In this document: one piece after another, positions 42,102-50,414 of the stretch
How the letters are laid out: the number at the start of each line of letters is the position of its first letter
How positions within the stretch are numbered: the stretch's first letter is position 1
Source: Mycolicibacterium rhodesiae JS60
GTDB taxonomy: Bacteria > Actinomycetota > Actinomycetes > Mycobacteriales > Mycobacteriaceae
Assembly: GCA_000230935.2 (NCBI GenBank)
Contig: AGIQ01000013.1
Coordinates: 25,288 to 89,287 of the forward strand
DNA: 64,000 nt
Reading direction: 5' to 3'
Program-made: the position numbers and the translations under genes
Notes under the pieces: model-generated
Seen by the model: the letters and a program-made list of their open reading frames with translations, nothing else
The model's database searches: none
Told to the model about the DNA's origin: nothing

Positions 42102-42377
42102 ATGGTTCGCGTACCGCTCAGTCCCGAACAGATCCGAGCCGGCCAGCGCCTCGGGGCGCTGATCAGAACGGCGCGGGCCGGGCGGGCACCTGAGGTCGTC
42201 GCCCGGGATGCCGGAATCTCCCCGGAGACCCTGCGCAAGATCGAAGTCGGTAGGTTGCCCAGCCCCAGCTTCGGGACGGTGGTAAGTCTGTGTGACGCAC
42301 TGGGTTTGCCGCTTCAGGAGGCTGTCGAGGTCTGGCGTGGGCAGGCCGGCGCGGTCAGTCGACGCGAAACCGCTTGA
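42102..42377 (+). CDS. Small XRE-family transcription regulator
   Basis: A 91-residue protein with one XRE helix-turn-helix: GQRLGALIRTARAGRAPEVV, ARDAGISPETLRKIEVGRLP and SFGTVVSLCDALGLPLQEAV. The ATG at 42102 fits a leaderless transcript; another ATG at 42090 would add four residues. It is divergent from map with a shared 48-bp intergenic palindrome. The final 23 bp overlap the convergent DUF167 gene. The target is probably its own promoter and map; this is inference. Confidence 0.8.
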   Translation: MVRVPLSPEQIRAGQRLGALIRTARAGRAPEVVARDAGISPETLRKIEVGRLPSPSFGTVVSLCDALGLPLQEAVEVWRGQAGAVSRRETA

Positions 42378-42582
42378 TCCTCGAGGTCGCGCCCGATGCC
42401 AGCGTGACGGCGCTGCGGGGGACTCCCAGATGCGCGGCGAGCAACCGGGCGGCGGCCTCGGTGGCCTTGCCCTCGATCGCGGGTTCGCGCACGTAGATCG
42501 TCAGCGCACCGTCACCGGCCGTCTCGACCAGCGGCCCCTTGCGGCTGCCGGGCTTGACGGTGACGACGACGGTCTGGGCCAC
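42355..42582 (-). CDS. DUF167 (YggU-type) protein
   Basis: A 75-residue small basic protein of the DUF167 family: TVVVTVKPGSRKGPLVET, GALTIYVREPAIEGKATEAA and LLAAHLGVPRSAVTLASGAT ending SRIKRFRVD. Length and the Gly-Lys-Ala-x-x-Ala core are typical; function in bacteria is unknown. The GTG at 42582 directly follows the thiolase stop (TAGGTG), so it is probably translated from the same message. The 3' end overlaps the XRE gene. Confidence 0.85.
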   Translation of the reverse strand: MAQTVVVTVKPGSRKGPLVETAGDGALTIYVREPAIEGKATEAAARLLAAHLGVPRSAVTLASGATSRIKRFRVD

Positions 42583-43782
42583 CTACCGGGCGACGATCAC
42601 GGACGAGCCATGCCCGAACAGACCCTGGTTGGCCGTGACGCCGACTGTGGCGCCCTCGACCTGGCGTCCGGTGGCCTGGCCCTTGAGCTGCCAGGTCAGC
42701 TCGCAGACCTGGGCGATGGCCTGGGCGGGAATCGCCTCGCCGAAGCTGGCCAGTCCGCCCGAGGCGTTGACCGGAATCCGGCCGCCGATCGTGGTGGCGC
42801 CGCTGCGCAGCAGCGCCTCCGCCTCGCCCTTGGCGCACAACCCGAGGTGCTCGTACCAGTCGAGTTCGAGCGCCGTGGACAAGTCGTAGACCTCGGCCAG
42901 CGACAGATCCTCGGGGCCGATGCCGGCCTCGGCGTAGGCGGCGTCGAGGATCTGGTCCTTGAACACCCGCTCGGGACCGGGCACCACTGCGGTGGAATCC
43001 GTTGCAATATCCGGCAATTCGGGAAGATGCTGCGGATACTGCGGGCTCTGCAGGCTGATCGCGCGCACCGACGGTACGCCCTGCACCGACCCGAGGTGCT
43101 TCTCGGTGAACGCCTTGCTCGCCACGATCACCGCGGCCGCGCCGTCGGACGTCGCGCAGATGTCGAGCAGCCGAAGCGGATCCGAGACCACCGGGCTGGC
43201 CAGCACGTCCTCGACGGTGGCTTCCTTGCGGTAGCGCGCACTCGGGTTGTTCAGCCCGTGCTTGGCGTTCTTGACCTTGACGTTGGCGAAGTCTTCCAGC
43301 GTGGCGCCGTAGAGATCCATCCGACGCCGTGCCAGCAGCGCGAAGTAGACGGTGTTGGTGGCGCCGATCAGGTGGAAGCGCTGCCAGTCGGGATCGTCTT
43401 TGCGTTCTCCGCCCACCGGGGCGAAAAAGCCCTTCGGGGTCGTGTCGGCGCCGATGACCAGGGCGACGTCGCAGAATCCGGCGAGGATCTGGGCGCGTGC
43501 GCTCTGCAGCGCCTGCGAGCCGCTGGCGCAGGCCGCGTAGCTCGAGGTGACCGGGATGCCGTTCCAGCCGAGCTTCTGCGCGAACGTCGCACCGGCGACG
43601 AAGCCGGGGTAGCCGTTGCGGATGGTGTCGGCACCGGCGACCAGCTGGACCTGGCGCCAGTCGAGGCCGGCCTCGGCCAGCGCGGCCCGTGCGGCGACCA
43701 CACCGTACTCGGTGAAGTCGCGGCCCCACTTGCCCCACGGGTGCATGCCCGCGCCGAGGATGTAGACGGGTTCAGGGCTCAT
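42583..43782 (-). CDS. Thiolase-like lipid-transfer protein (Rv1627c-type)
   Basis: A 399-residue thiolase-superfamily protein (SCP-x/lipid-transfer type). It has the active-site-region cysteine in TSSYAACASGSQALQSARAQ, a GADTTPKGFF motif and a C-terminal GLFGHGSSVIVAR. The typical GGG and HP motifs are only partly kept, consistent with non-canonical thiolases acting with an OB-fold partner in sterol side-chain breakdown. It overlaps the partner gene (ATGA). A KstR-type box lies upstream of the pair. It matches Rv1627c in order. Confidence 0.85.
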   Translation of the reverse strand: MSPEPVYILGAGMHPWGKWGRDFTEYGVVAARAALAEAGLDWRQVQLVAGADTIRNGYPGFVAGATFAQKLGWNGIPVTSSYAACASGSQALQSARAQILAGFCDVALVIGADTTPKGFFAPVGGERKDDPDWQRFHLIGATNTVYFALLARRRMDLYGATLEDFANVKVKNAKHGLNNPSARYRKEATVEDVLASPVVSDPLRLLDICATSDGAAAVIVASKAFTEKHLGSVQGVPSVRAISLQSPQYPQHLPELPDIATDSTAVVPGPERVFKDQILDAAYAEAGIGPEDLSLAEVYDLSTALELDWYEHLGLCAKGEAEALLRSGATTIGGRIPVNASGGLASFGEAIPAQAIAQVCELTWQLKGQATGRQVEGATVGVTANQGLFGHGSSVIVAR

Positions 43783-44228
43783 GCGATCCTCCAGGCGTAG
43801 GTGAGGCGCTCGACGCCGTCGTCATCGGTGTACAGCGGCATCGTGGTCAGCTCGACTTCCATGCCGACCTTCAGGTCAGCGGCCAGCGTGCCCTCGACGA
43901 CCTTGCCCAATACGATCAGGCCCTCGTCGGCGAGTTCGACGGCGGCGACGGCGAATGGCTCGAACGGGTCCGGCGACGGGTACGGCGGCGGCGGCGCGTA
44001 GCGGTTCTCGGTGTAGCTCCACACCCTGCCGCGCCGAGACAGGGCGACGGCGTCGAGAACATCGCTGTCACACGCCGGGTTGGGGCAGTTGTTGGCCCGC
44101 GGCGGGAACACATAGGTGCCGCACTGCGGACACTTGCCGCCGATGAGATGCGGTAAACCGGCGTCGTCGTGGTCCCACCAGCCGTCGATCGCCGGTAGTT
44201 GGGTGGGGGCGTCTGGAGAAGCTGGCAC
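43779..44228 (-). CDS. OB-fold/zinc-ribbon partner of thiolase (Rv1628c-type)
   Basis: A 149-residue DUF35-type protein. It has a rubredoxin-like zinc ribbon (KCPQCGTYVFPPRANNCPNP followed by AC) and then an OB fold (RVWSYTENRYAPPPPYPSPD, VVEGTLAADLKVGMEVELTT). Such proteins bind thiolases or aldolases in sterol and fatty-acid degradation. I choose GTG 44226-44228: TACGAT at 44235-44240 is 6 nt upstream, suggesting a leaderless message. ATG 44255 is the alternative and would give 158 residues. Confidence 0.85.
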   Translation of the reverse strand: MPASPDAPTQLPAIDGWWDHDDAGLPHLIGGKCPQCGTYVFPPRANNCPNPACDSDVLDAVALSRRGRVWSYTENRYAPPPPYPSPDPFEPFAVAAVELADEGLIVLGKVVEGTLAADLKVGMEVELTTMPLYTDDDGVERLTYAWRIA

Positions 44229-44260
44229 GGGGTCATCGTATGCGATGCGATGCATCGAAC

Positions 44261-44274
44261 TGAAACGTGTTCCA
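44261..44274 (-). promoter_or_regulatory. KstR-type operator
   Basis: TGGAACACGTTTCA (minus strand) matches the KstR palindrome TNNAACNNGTTNNA in every fixed position. It overlaps the -35 region of the OB-fold/thiolase promoter, suggesting repression relieved by cholesterol-derived CoA esters (family knowledge). I recall Rv1627c-Rv1628c as KstR regulon members. Confidence 0.75.
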
Positions 44275-44322
44275 GTTCCGAAGTTGGGATCGGTAGCCGG
44301 CGTGCACGGGTGGACTCGTGGC

Positions 44323-44622
44323 ATGGGACTTTTCAAGAAGCTGAGCGATCCGGCCCTGTTGGCCGGCCCGTCGAACAAGGCAGTCGCCGAGGACGACCCG
44401 ATCTGGGAACCGATCAACGGCATTTCTCTGCAGGACTACGCGGACCTGGCGCGTCTTTCACAGACCCACGGCATCACCGACGAGCCGGGGATGATCGCGC
44501 TGGCCCAGCGGGAGCGCGGGTGGGATCCAGCCGACACCAAGGCGGCACTGGACGGCTGGGTCCAGCGGATGGGCCAGTCGATGGCCGTCGGCCAACGCTT
44601 CCGCAAGCTCCTCGGGTATTGA
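44323..44622 (+). CDS. Small conserved uncharacterised protein
   Basis: A 99-residue soluble protein, MGLFKKLSDPALLAGPSNKA onward, continuing with NGISLQDYADLARLSQTHGI and WDPADTKAALDGWVQRMGQS. It appears helical and acidic; the central part repeats a helix-turn pattern. I do not recognise a named function. The ATG at 44323 is the first with plausible N-terminal sequence; the upstream extension overlaps the OB-fold promoter and is unlikely. It is divergent from the KstR-controlled pair and lies 29 bp before polA. Confidence 0.7.
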   Translation: MGLFKKLSDPALLAGPSNKAVAEDDPIWEPINGISLQDYADLARLSQTHGITDEPGMIALAQRERGWDPADTKAALDGWVQRMGQSMAVGQRFRKLLGY

Positions 44623-44651
44623 GTGTCACCGGCGGTGCATAGAGTGAGGGC

Positions 44652-47348
44652 GTGACCGCGAGCGCTACCGATCAGAAGTCCACACTGTTGCTCTTGGACG
44701 GCAATTCGCTGGCGTTCCGGGCCTTCTATGCGCTGCCCGCCGAGAACTTCAAGACCAAGAACGGGCTGACCACCAACGCGGTGTACGGCTTCACCGCCAT
44801 GCTGATCAACCTGCTGCGCGACGAGCAGCCCACGCACGTCGCGGCGGCCTTCGACGTCTCCCGGCAGACGTTCCGCTCCGAGCGTTATCCCGAATACAAG
44901 GCCAACCGCTCGGCGACGCCCGATGAGTTCCGCGGCCAGATCGACATCACCAAGGAAGTGCTGGTGGCGCTGGGTATCACGGTGCTGGCCGAGCCCGGGT
45001 TCGAGGCCGACGACATCATCGCCACCCTGGCCACCCAGGCCGAGCAGGAGGACTATCGGGTTCTGGTGGTCACCGGCGACCGGGACTCGTTGCAGCTCGT
45101 CAGCCCGGACGTCACCGTGCTGTACCCGCGCAAGGGTGTCAGCGACCTGACCCGGTTCACCCCCGAAGCGGTGGTGGAGAAGTACGGTCTGACGCCCACG
45201 CAATACCCGGACTTCGCGGCGCTGCGCGGCGACCCGAGCGACAACCTGCCCGGGATCCCTGGCGTTGGCGAGAAGACCGCGGCCAAGTGGATCGTGGAAT
45301 ACGGCTCGCTGCAGGGACTCGTCGACAACGTCGATGCGGTCCGCGGCAAGGTCGGAGATTCGTTGCGTGCCAACCTGTCCAGCGTCGTGCTCAACCGGGA
45401 ACTCACCGATCTGGTCAAAGACGTGCCGCTGGCCCAGACTCCCGACACGCTGCGGATGCAGCCGTGGGACCGCGACCAGATCCACCGGCTGTTCGACGAC
45501 CTCGAATTCCGGGTGCTGCGCGACCGGCTCTTCGACACCCTGGCCGCGGTCGAACCCGAGGTTGACGAGGGCTTCGACGTCCGCGGCGGAATGCTCGAGC
45601 CGGGCACGGTGTCAGCCTGGCTGGCCGAACACGCCACCAGTGGCCGCTCCGGTGTGGCGGTCGTCGGCACCCATCAGGTCTACGACGGCGATGCCACCGC
45701 GCTTGCGATCGCCACCGCCGACGGCGAAGGCGCCTACCTCGATACGGCCGGCCTGACACCCGACGACGAGGCCGCGCTGGGGGCCTGGCTGGCCGACCCG
45801 GACGCGCCGAAGGTGCTGCACGAGGCCAAGATCGCCATGCACGACCTGACGGGCCGCGGCTGGCAGCTGGCCGGCGTCACCTCCGACACCGCACTGGCCG
45901 CGTACCTGGTGCGCCCCGGGCAGCGCAGCTTCGCCCTCGACGACCTGTCCCTGCGCTACCTGCGCCGCGAGCTGCGCGCCGATAATCCTGAGCAACAACA
46001 ACTTTCGCTGCTCGACGACAGCGACGGAGTGGACGACCAGGCGGTGCAGACGGTCATCCTGCGGGCCCGCGCGGTCGCCGACCTCGCCGATGCGCTGGAC
46101 CAGGAACTGGACCGCATCGACTCGTCGTCACTGCTCGGTGAGATGGAGCTGCCCGTCCAGGCGGTGCTGGCCGGCATGGAGACCGCCGGGATCGCGGTGG
46201 ATCTGGACAAGCTCGACACCCTGCAGCGCGAATTCGGCGAGCAGATCCGGGTGGCCGCCGATGCGGCCTACGAGGTGATCGGCAAGCAGATCAACCTGGG
46301 CTCGCCCAAACAACTGCAGGTGGTGCTGTTCGACGAGCTCGGCATGCCGAAGACCAAGCGCACCAAGACCGGCTACACCACCGACGCCGACGCCCTGCAG
46401 TCGTTGTTCGACAAGACCGCCCACCCGTTCCTCGAACACCTGCTGGCCCACCGCGACGCTACCCGGCTCAAGGTCACTGTCGACGGACTGCTGAAGTCGG
46501 TGGCCGCCGACGGGCGGATCCACACCACGTTCAACCAGACCATCGCGGCGACTGGGCGGCTGTCGTCGACCGAGCCGAACCTGCAGAACATCCCGATCCG
46601 CACCGACGCCGGCCGGGAAATCCGTGACGCGTTCATCGTGGGCGAGGGTTACACCGAACTGATGACCGCCGACTACAGCCAGATCGAGATGCGGATCATG
46701 GCCCACCTGTCCAAGGACGAGGGCCTGATCGAGGCGTTCAACACCGGCGAGGACCTGCACTCGTTCGTCGCGTCCCGGGCGTTCGACGTCCCGATCGACG
46801 AGGTCACACCGGAGCTGCGGCGCCGGGTGAAGGCCATGTCGTACGGCTTGGCCTACGGGCTCAGCGCCTACGGCTTGTCATCCCAGCTGAAGATCAGCAC
46901 CGAAGAGGCCAAGGTCCAGATGGACCAGTACTTCGCCCGGTTCGGCGGCATTCGCGACTACCTGCGCGACATCGTCGACCAGGCCCGCAAGGATGGCTAC
47001 ACCTCCACCGTGCTGGGCCGACGGCGCTACCTGCCCGAGCTGGACAGCAGCAACCGGCAACTGCGCGAAGCGGCCGAGCGGGCCGCGCTCAACGCCCCGA
47101 TCCAGGGCAGCGCGGCCGACATCATCAAAGTCGCGATGATCCAGGTGGACGAGGCGCTGCGCAGTTCCGGGCTGAACTCCCGGATGCTGCTGCAGGTGCA
47201 CGACGAGCTGCTGCTCGAAGTGGCCGGGGGGGAGCGCGATGCCGTCGAGAAGCTGGTGCGCGACAAGATGGGCGGCGCCTATCCGCTCGACGTCGAGTTG
47301 GAGGTGTCGGTCGGCTACGGCCGCAGCTGGGACGCGGCGGCGCACTAG
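44652..47348 (+). CDS. polA: DNA polymerase I
   Basis: An 898-residue family A polymerase. The N-terminal 5' nuclease is intact (LLLDGNSLAFRAFYALP, HVAAAFDVSRQTFRSERYPE, EADDIIATLA, DRDSLQLVS, GDPSDNLPGIPGVGEKTAA). The middle 3'-5' exonuclease domain lacks the classic carboxylates, as in other mycobacteria. The polymerase has motif A MTADYSQIEMRIMAHLS, motif B RRVKAMSYGLAYGLSAYGLS and motif C LLQVHDELLLEV. The GTG at 44652 follows TAGAGT (44640-44645) by 6 nt, a leaderless pattern. It matches Rv1629. Confidence 0.97.
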   Translation: MTASATDQKSTLLLLDGNSLAFRAFYALPAENFKTKNGLTTNAVYGFTAMLINLLRDEQPTHVAAAFDVSRQTFRSERYPEYKANRSATPDEFRGQIDITKEVLVALGITVLAEPGFEADDIIATLATQAEQEDYRVLVVTGDRDSLQLVSPDVTVLYPRKGVSDLTRFTPEAVVEKYGLTPTQYPDFAALRGDPSDNLPGIPGVGEKTAAKWIVEYGSLQGLVDNVDAVRGKVGDSLRANLSSVVLNRELTDLVKDVPLAQTPDTLRMQPWDRDQIHRLFDDLEFRVLRDRLFDTLAAVEPEVDEGFDVRGGMLEPGTVSAWLAEHATSGRSGVAVVGTHQVYDGDATALAIATADGEGAYLDTAGLTPDDEAALGAWLADPDAPKVLHEAKIAMHDLTGRGWQLAGVTSDTALAAYLVRPGQRSFALDDLSLRYLRRELRADNPEQQQLSLLDDSDGVDDQAVQTVILRARAVADLADALDQELDRIDSSSLLGEMELPVQAVLAGMETAGIAVDLDKLDTLQREFGEQIRVAADAAYEVIGKQINLGSPKQLQVVLFDELGMPKTKRTKTGYTTDADALQSLFDKTAHPFLEHLLAHRDATRLKVTVDGLLKSVAADGRIHTTFNQTIAATGRLSSTEPNLQNIPIRTDAGREIRDAFIVGEGYTELMTADYSQIEMRIMAHLSKDEGLIEAFNTGEDLHSFVASRAFDVPIDEVTPELRRRVKAMSYGLAYGLSAYGLSSQLKISTEEAKVQMDQYFARFGGIRDYLRDIVDQARKDGYTSTVLGRRRYLPELDSSNRQLREAAERAALNAPIQGSAADIIKVAMIQVDEALRSSGLNSRMLLQVHDELLLEVAGGERDAVEKLVRDKMGGAYPLDVELEVSVGYGRSWDAAAH

Positions 47349-47453
47349 CGACTCCTGTGGCTTAGATGTGAAGTTCCTGTGCAGCTGACGCTGTGCCCCG
47401 GTAGCCTCCACCCGAGACTGATATTGACATTCTCGACAAATATCGGGGGTTTG

Positions 47454-48869
47454 ATGTCGAAGGCTCGGTGGGAGGCGCGCCTCGGTGCGTGCGCGTTCAT
47501 GGTCGGTCTGTCGTGGGTGGGACTGCAGTCGGCTGGTGCGGCCGACGCCGACACGGCCGGGTCGGGCTCGCCCCAAGCGTCGACCTCGGCAGGCCCAGCC
47601 AAGCGCCACACCGCCACTGTCCGGCCGGGTCTGTCGACGCCCAAGGGAAGTGCCGTAGGTGTGACTCGTCGGACGACTCCGAAACTGGTGGCCCGGCCGA
47701 GGCCCATTGCAGCGCCCAAACTTCCGGCCGTGTCGCTTCCTGGCGCGAAGCGGGCCGCGTCCGCTAACCCCGTTCAAGCTTTCTTCGACGGCGTGCTGCA
47801 GCAGATTCGCCGCACGTTTTTCAACCAAGCTCCGACGGTCAACCCGGTGCAAATCACGGGAGGGCACGACGGGGTGATCACCGGCACGATCGGCGCGGTT
47901 GATCCCGAGGGTGATCCGATCAAGTTCAAACTGAAGTCGGCGGTGCTACCCGAATATGGTTCCGTCGCAATTGCTTCGGACGGGACCTTCACCTTCAAGC
48001 CGGGACCCCTTTTCGAGGGAACGGCCGAATTCACCGTCACAGCAACCGATCTCGGTGCTCACATCAACCTCCTGAACCTATTCCGTGCGCCCAGCACCGC
48101 CGCGTTGGTTCGCGTCGAACAAGACTTCACGCCGTGCACGGTGTGCATCCACGTCGACTTCACCTATGGCGCCGGTGCGGACCTGTGGACCCCTGAGGTC
48201 CGTGCCGCTCTGCAAACGGCCGCGCGGATCTTGGCGTTCTACATCACGGTCACCTCGCCGGTGACACTTACCTACAACGTCATCGCGGACGCCGAGAGCA
48301 GCGACAATCCGAAGGCCACGGGTGGCTCTCCCTACTACGACGCTAGTAAGGGCTTCAACGAGACGGTGGTCCAGCACAAGATCCTCACGGGTGTCGACGG
48401 GAACGGCCAATCCCCTGACGGCGAGATCTGGTGGAACTTCGCGGCAGGCTTGCCTGAGCAGGACCCGGTCCCGGTAGCGCTCCACGAATTGGTGCACACC
48501 CTGGGCTTCGCGTCCTCGCTGCCAGACTTAGACGAGTACTGGCTGGACTTCGACAGCTTCATCGTGACCAGCGATGGTGCGCACCCGATCTCGAGTAGCG
48601 GCAAATGGAACAGTGCCTACACGCCGAATCTGTCTCCCGGCTATGGGGGTTTGTTCTTCGCGGGAACCAATGCGGTCGCTGCCTACGGCGAGCCGGTACC
48701 GCTCTGGACCGGCGGCGTCGAGGACGCCAGTTCGTACTCGCACCTGGACGGCACGCGTCCTGGCCTGCGCAACCTACTGATGAGCGTTTTTTATACCGCA
48801 CTTCCGAGAGCGCTCAGCGCGGTCGAGCTCGCGATCCTCGAAGACCTGGGCTATACCGTCAACCGCTGA
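47454..48869 (+). CDS. Exported Ig-like protein with HExxH metalloprotease motif (copy 1)
   Basis: A 471-residue exported protein. The N-terminus MSKARWEARLGACAFMVGLS, WVGLQSAGAADADT is a signal peptide; an Ala/Pro/Thr-rich linker follows to about residue 105. Then comes a mycobacterial exported-protein segment (IRRTFFNQAPTVNPVQITGG and TGTIGAVDPEGDPIKFKL) leading into a cadherin/VCBS-type Ig domain. The C-terminal domain carries HELVHTLGF at residues 344-352, matching HExxHxxGF zinc proteases, with Ser at the usual third-ligand position. It begins ATG 47454, with GGGGG upstream. Its paralogue starts at 50415. Confidence 0.75.
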   Translation: MSKARWEARLGACAFMVGLSWVGLQSAGAADADTAGSGSPQASTSAGPAKRHTATVRPGLSTPKGSAVGVTRRTTPKLVARPRPIAAPKLPAVSLPGAKRAASANPVQAFFDGVLQQIRRTFFNQAPTVNPVQITGGHDGVITGTIGAVDPEGDPIKFKLKSAVLPEYGSVAIASDGTFTFKPGPLFEGTAEFTVTATDLGAHINLLNLFRAPSTAALVRVEQDFTPCTVCIHVDFTYGAGADLWTPEVRAALQTAARILAFYITVTSPVTLTYNVIADAESSDNPKATGGSPYYDASKGFNETVVQHKILTGVDGNGQSPDGEIWWNFAAGLPEQDPVPVALHELVHTLGFASSLPDLDEYWLDFDSFIVTSDGAHPISSSGKWNSAYTPNLSPGYGGLFFAGTNAVAAYGEPVPLWTGGVEDASSYSHLDGTRPGLRNLLMSVFYTALPRALSAVELAILEDLGYTVNR

Positions 48870-48882
48870 AGGGGCGTTTTTC

Positions 48883-50223
48883 TCAGAACCACGATTTGAT
48901 ATCGTTCACAATGCCCTTGCCCACGCTTTTGCCGACAGCGGGAACGAAGATTCCCGTCAGATCGCCGACAATATCTCCTGCTTCGTCGAGCGTCTCACCC
49001 CATTTACCGGTGGTGATTGAGGCCGCGAGCGAGCCGATGAATTGGCCGGTGTCAATGATGAGTGCGAAGCCATTGGCGACAACATTTAGGCCTGGGATTA
49101 TCGCAAGGGTGGTTACTGCATTCTCGAAACCTGCTTCCCAGGCGGGGTTGTAGCGGTCGGGTTCGGTGAAGAAAAGGCTGCCGGGAAACGGCACGTCATA
49201 ATCCCAAGAATCGGAGACCCCGTCGTTGTCGTCGTCGTTGTCACTGGTGTCCGGTGTGCCGTCGTGGTCGGAGTCGCGCCCGGGCTCTTGCCCGTCGGGT
49301 GTGCCGTCCCCGTCGTCATCGGGATCCTGCCCGTCGGGTGTGCCGTCGCCGTCGTCATCGGGGTCCTGTGTGTCCGGCGTGCCGTCATCGTCGGAGTCGT
49401 AGTGATTGAACGTCGCGAGCGGCGTCGAACCCTTATTGAATGCGTAGATGAGGACCCCCCGCTCGAAATCCTCCGTGTGGTCACCCGTATGCGTCCATTC
49501 GGAAACCGTCTCGATGGTTGTATCCGATGTAAGAGGCTGGAACCCCAGAATGGTTCTTGCGTGAATTTCGGTAGGTTTGTTGATGTCGTAGTAATAATCT
49601 TGCAGCACCGCGACGTAGAAGTCATATGCCTGCATTTCGGTCGCGGGTGGTGCTTTGATTAGCACCTTGTAGTATGCCGCGTGCCCGTTGGTGATCTGAT
49701 ATTCTTCGGCAGCCAGATATTGTACGTAGTCCGTGCCATTCCATTGATATTGGTCCAGTTGAATGGCCTTTATGAAGCCATCTCCCGAAATATAGGAAAG
49801 TTGGGGATCGGCGGGAATGTATTCCAGTTGTGTTGTGGTGTGCTGCACTGCGGCGGCCGAGGGCGTCTTGCTCGCCCGGCGGGACGAAGCACGAGTCCGT
49901 ACCGTCGGCGGAGTCGTCGAGTCCTGCGCGGTGGTGTTGCGACGGGCATTTTGGACAGCACCCCGTAGCTTCGCTCGTTGAGGCTGCACCGCCTGCGACG
50001 CGGACTGGGGAGCCGGCGCTGCATGAGCGGCCTTGCTCGTGCCAGCTGATGTGACGGAGCCTCTCGATGAGTCACCATCGTCTGCGTTGGCCACGCCTGA
50101 TCCGCAAGCGATAGCGACTCCGGCGCCAAGCCCCAGTAGCCCGGCGCCAAGCCACGCGTGAGGGACAGCCCGCGTCCCCCGCATTCGCCGTGACTTGTTA
50201 ACATCGCTAATTTTCTTCGCCAT
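48883..50223 (-). CDS. Exported protein with thrombospondin-type-3-like Asp repeats
   Basis: A 446-residue exported protein. The signal peptide (AWLGAGLLGLGAGVAIACGS ending VANADDGDSS) is followed by a low-complexity Ala/Thr/Ser region, then a globular segment (LEYIPADPQLSYISGDGFIK, EEYQITNGHAAYYKVLIKAP). Residues ~275-345 hold consecutive calcium-type repeats (DSDDDGTPDTQDPDDDGDGT and DHDGTPDTSDNDDDNDGVSD) like thrombospondin type 3. The C-terminal ~85 residues are hydrophobic (AIIPGLNVVANGFALIIDTG). It lies between, and convergent or divergent with, two paralogous metalloprotease-type genes. Repeats at DNA level: GTCGTCATCGGG units around 49310-49380. Confidence 0.72.
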   Translation of the reverse strand: MAKKISDVNKSRRMRGTRAVPHAWLGAGLLGLGAGVAIACGSGVANADDGDSSRGSVTSAGTSKAAHAAPAPQSASQAVQPQRAKLRGAVQNARRNTTAQDSTTPPTVRTRASSRRASKTPSAAAVQHTTTQLEYIPADPQLSYISGDGFIKAIQLDQYQWNGTDYVQYLAAEEYQITNGHAAYYKVLIKAPPATEMQAYDFYVAVLQDYYYDINKPTEIHARTILGFQPLTSDTTIETVSEWTHTGDHTEDFERGVLIYAFNKGSTPLATFNHYDSDDDGTPDTQDPDDDGDGTPDGQDPDDDGDGTPDGQEPGRDSDHDGTPDTSDNDDDNDGVSDSWDYDVPFPGSLFFTEPDRYNPAWEAGFENAVTTLAIIPGLNVVANGFALIIDTGQFIGSLAASITTGKWGETLDEAGDIVGDLTGIFVPAVGKSVGKGIVNDIKSWF

Positions 50224-50414
50224 CTTGCCCCCCAGCGACCGGTATCAATGCCGGATCGACCAAGTGCCGGCAACCTTCAGGCAGATCTTGCCAGACGTCC
50301 AGGCTCGCGGCGTCGAGCTTCTGTGACGCTACTGTCAATTTTCTGTGTGGCCCGGTTCGCGGCGGTACTGTGTGCCCGAAGGGCGCCGAGCGAGTGTGCA
50401 AGCCGGGGGGTTTG

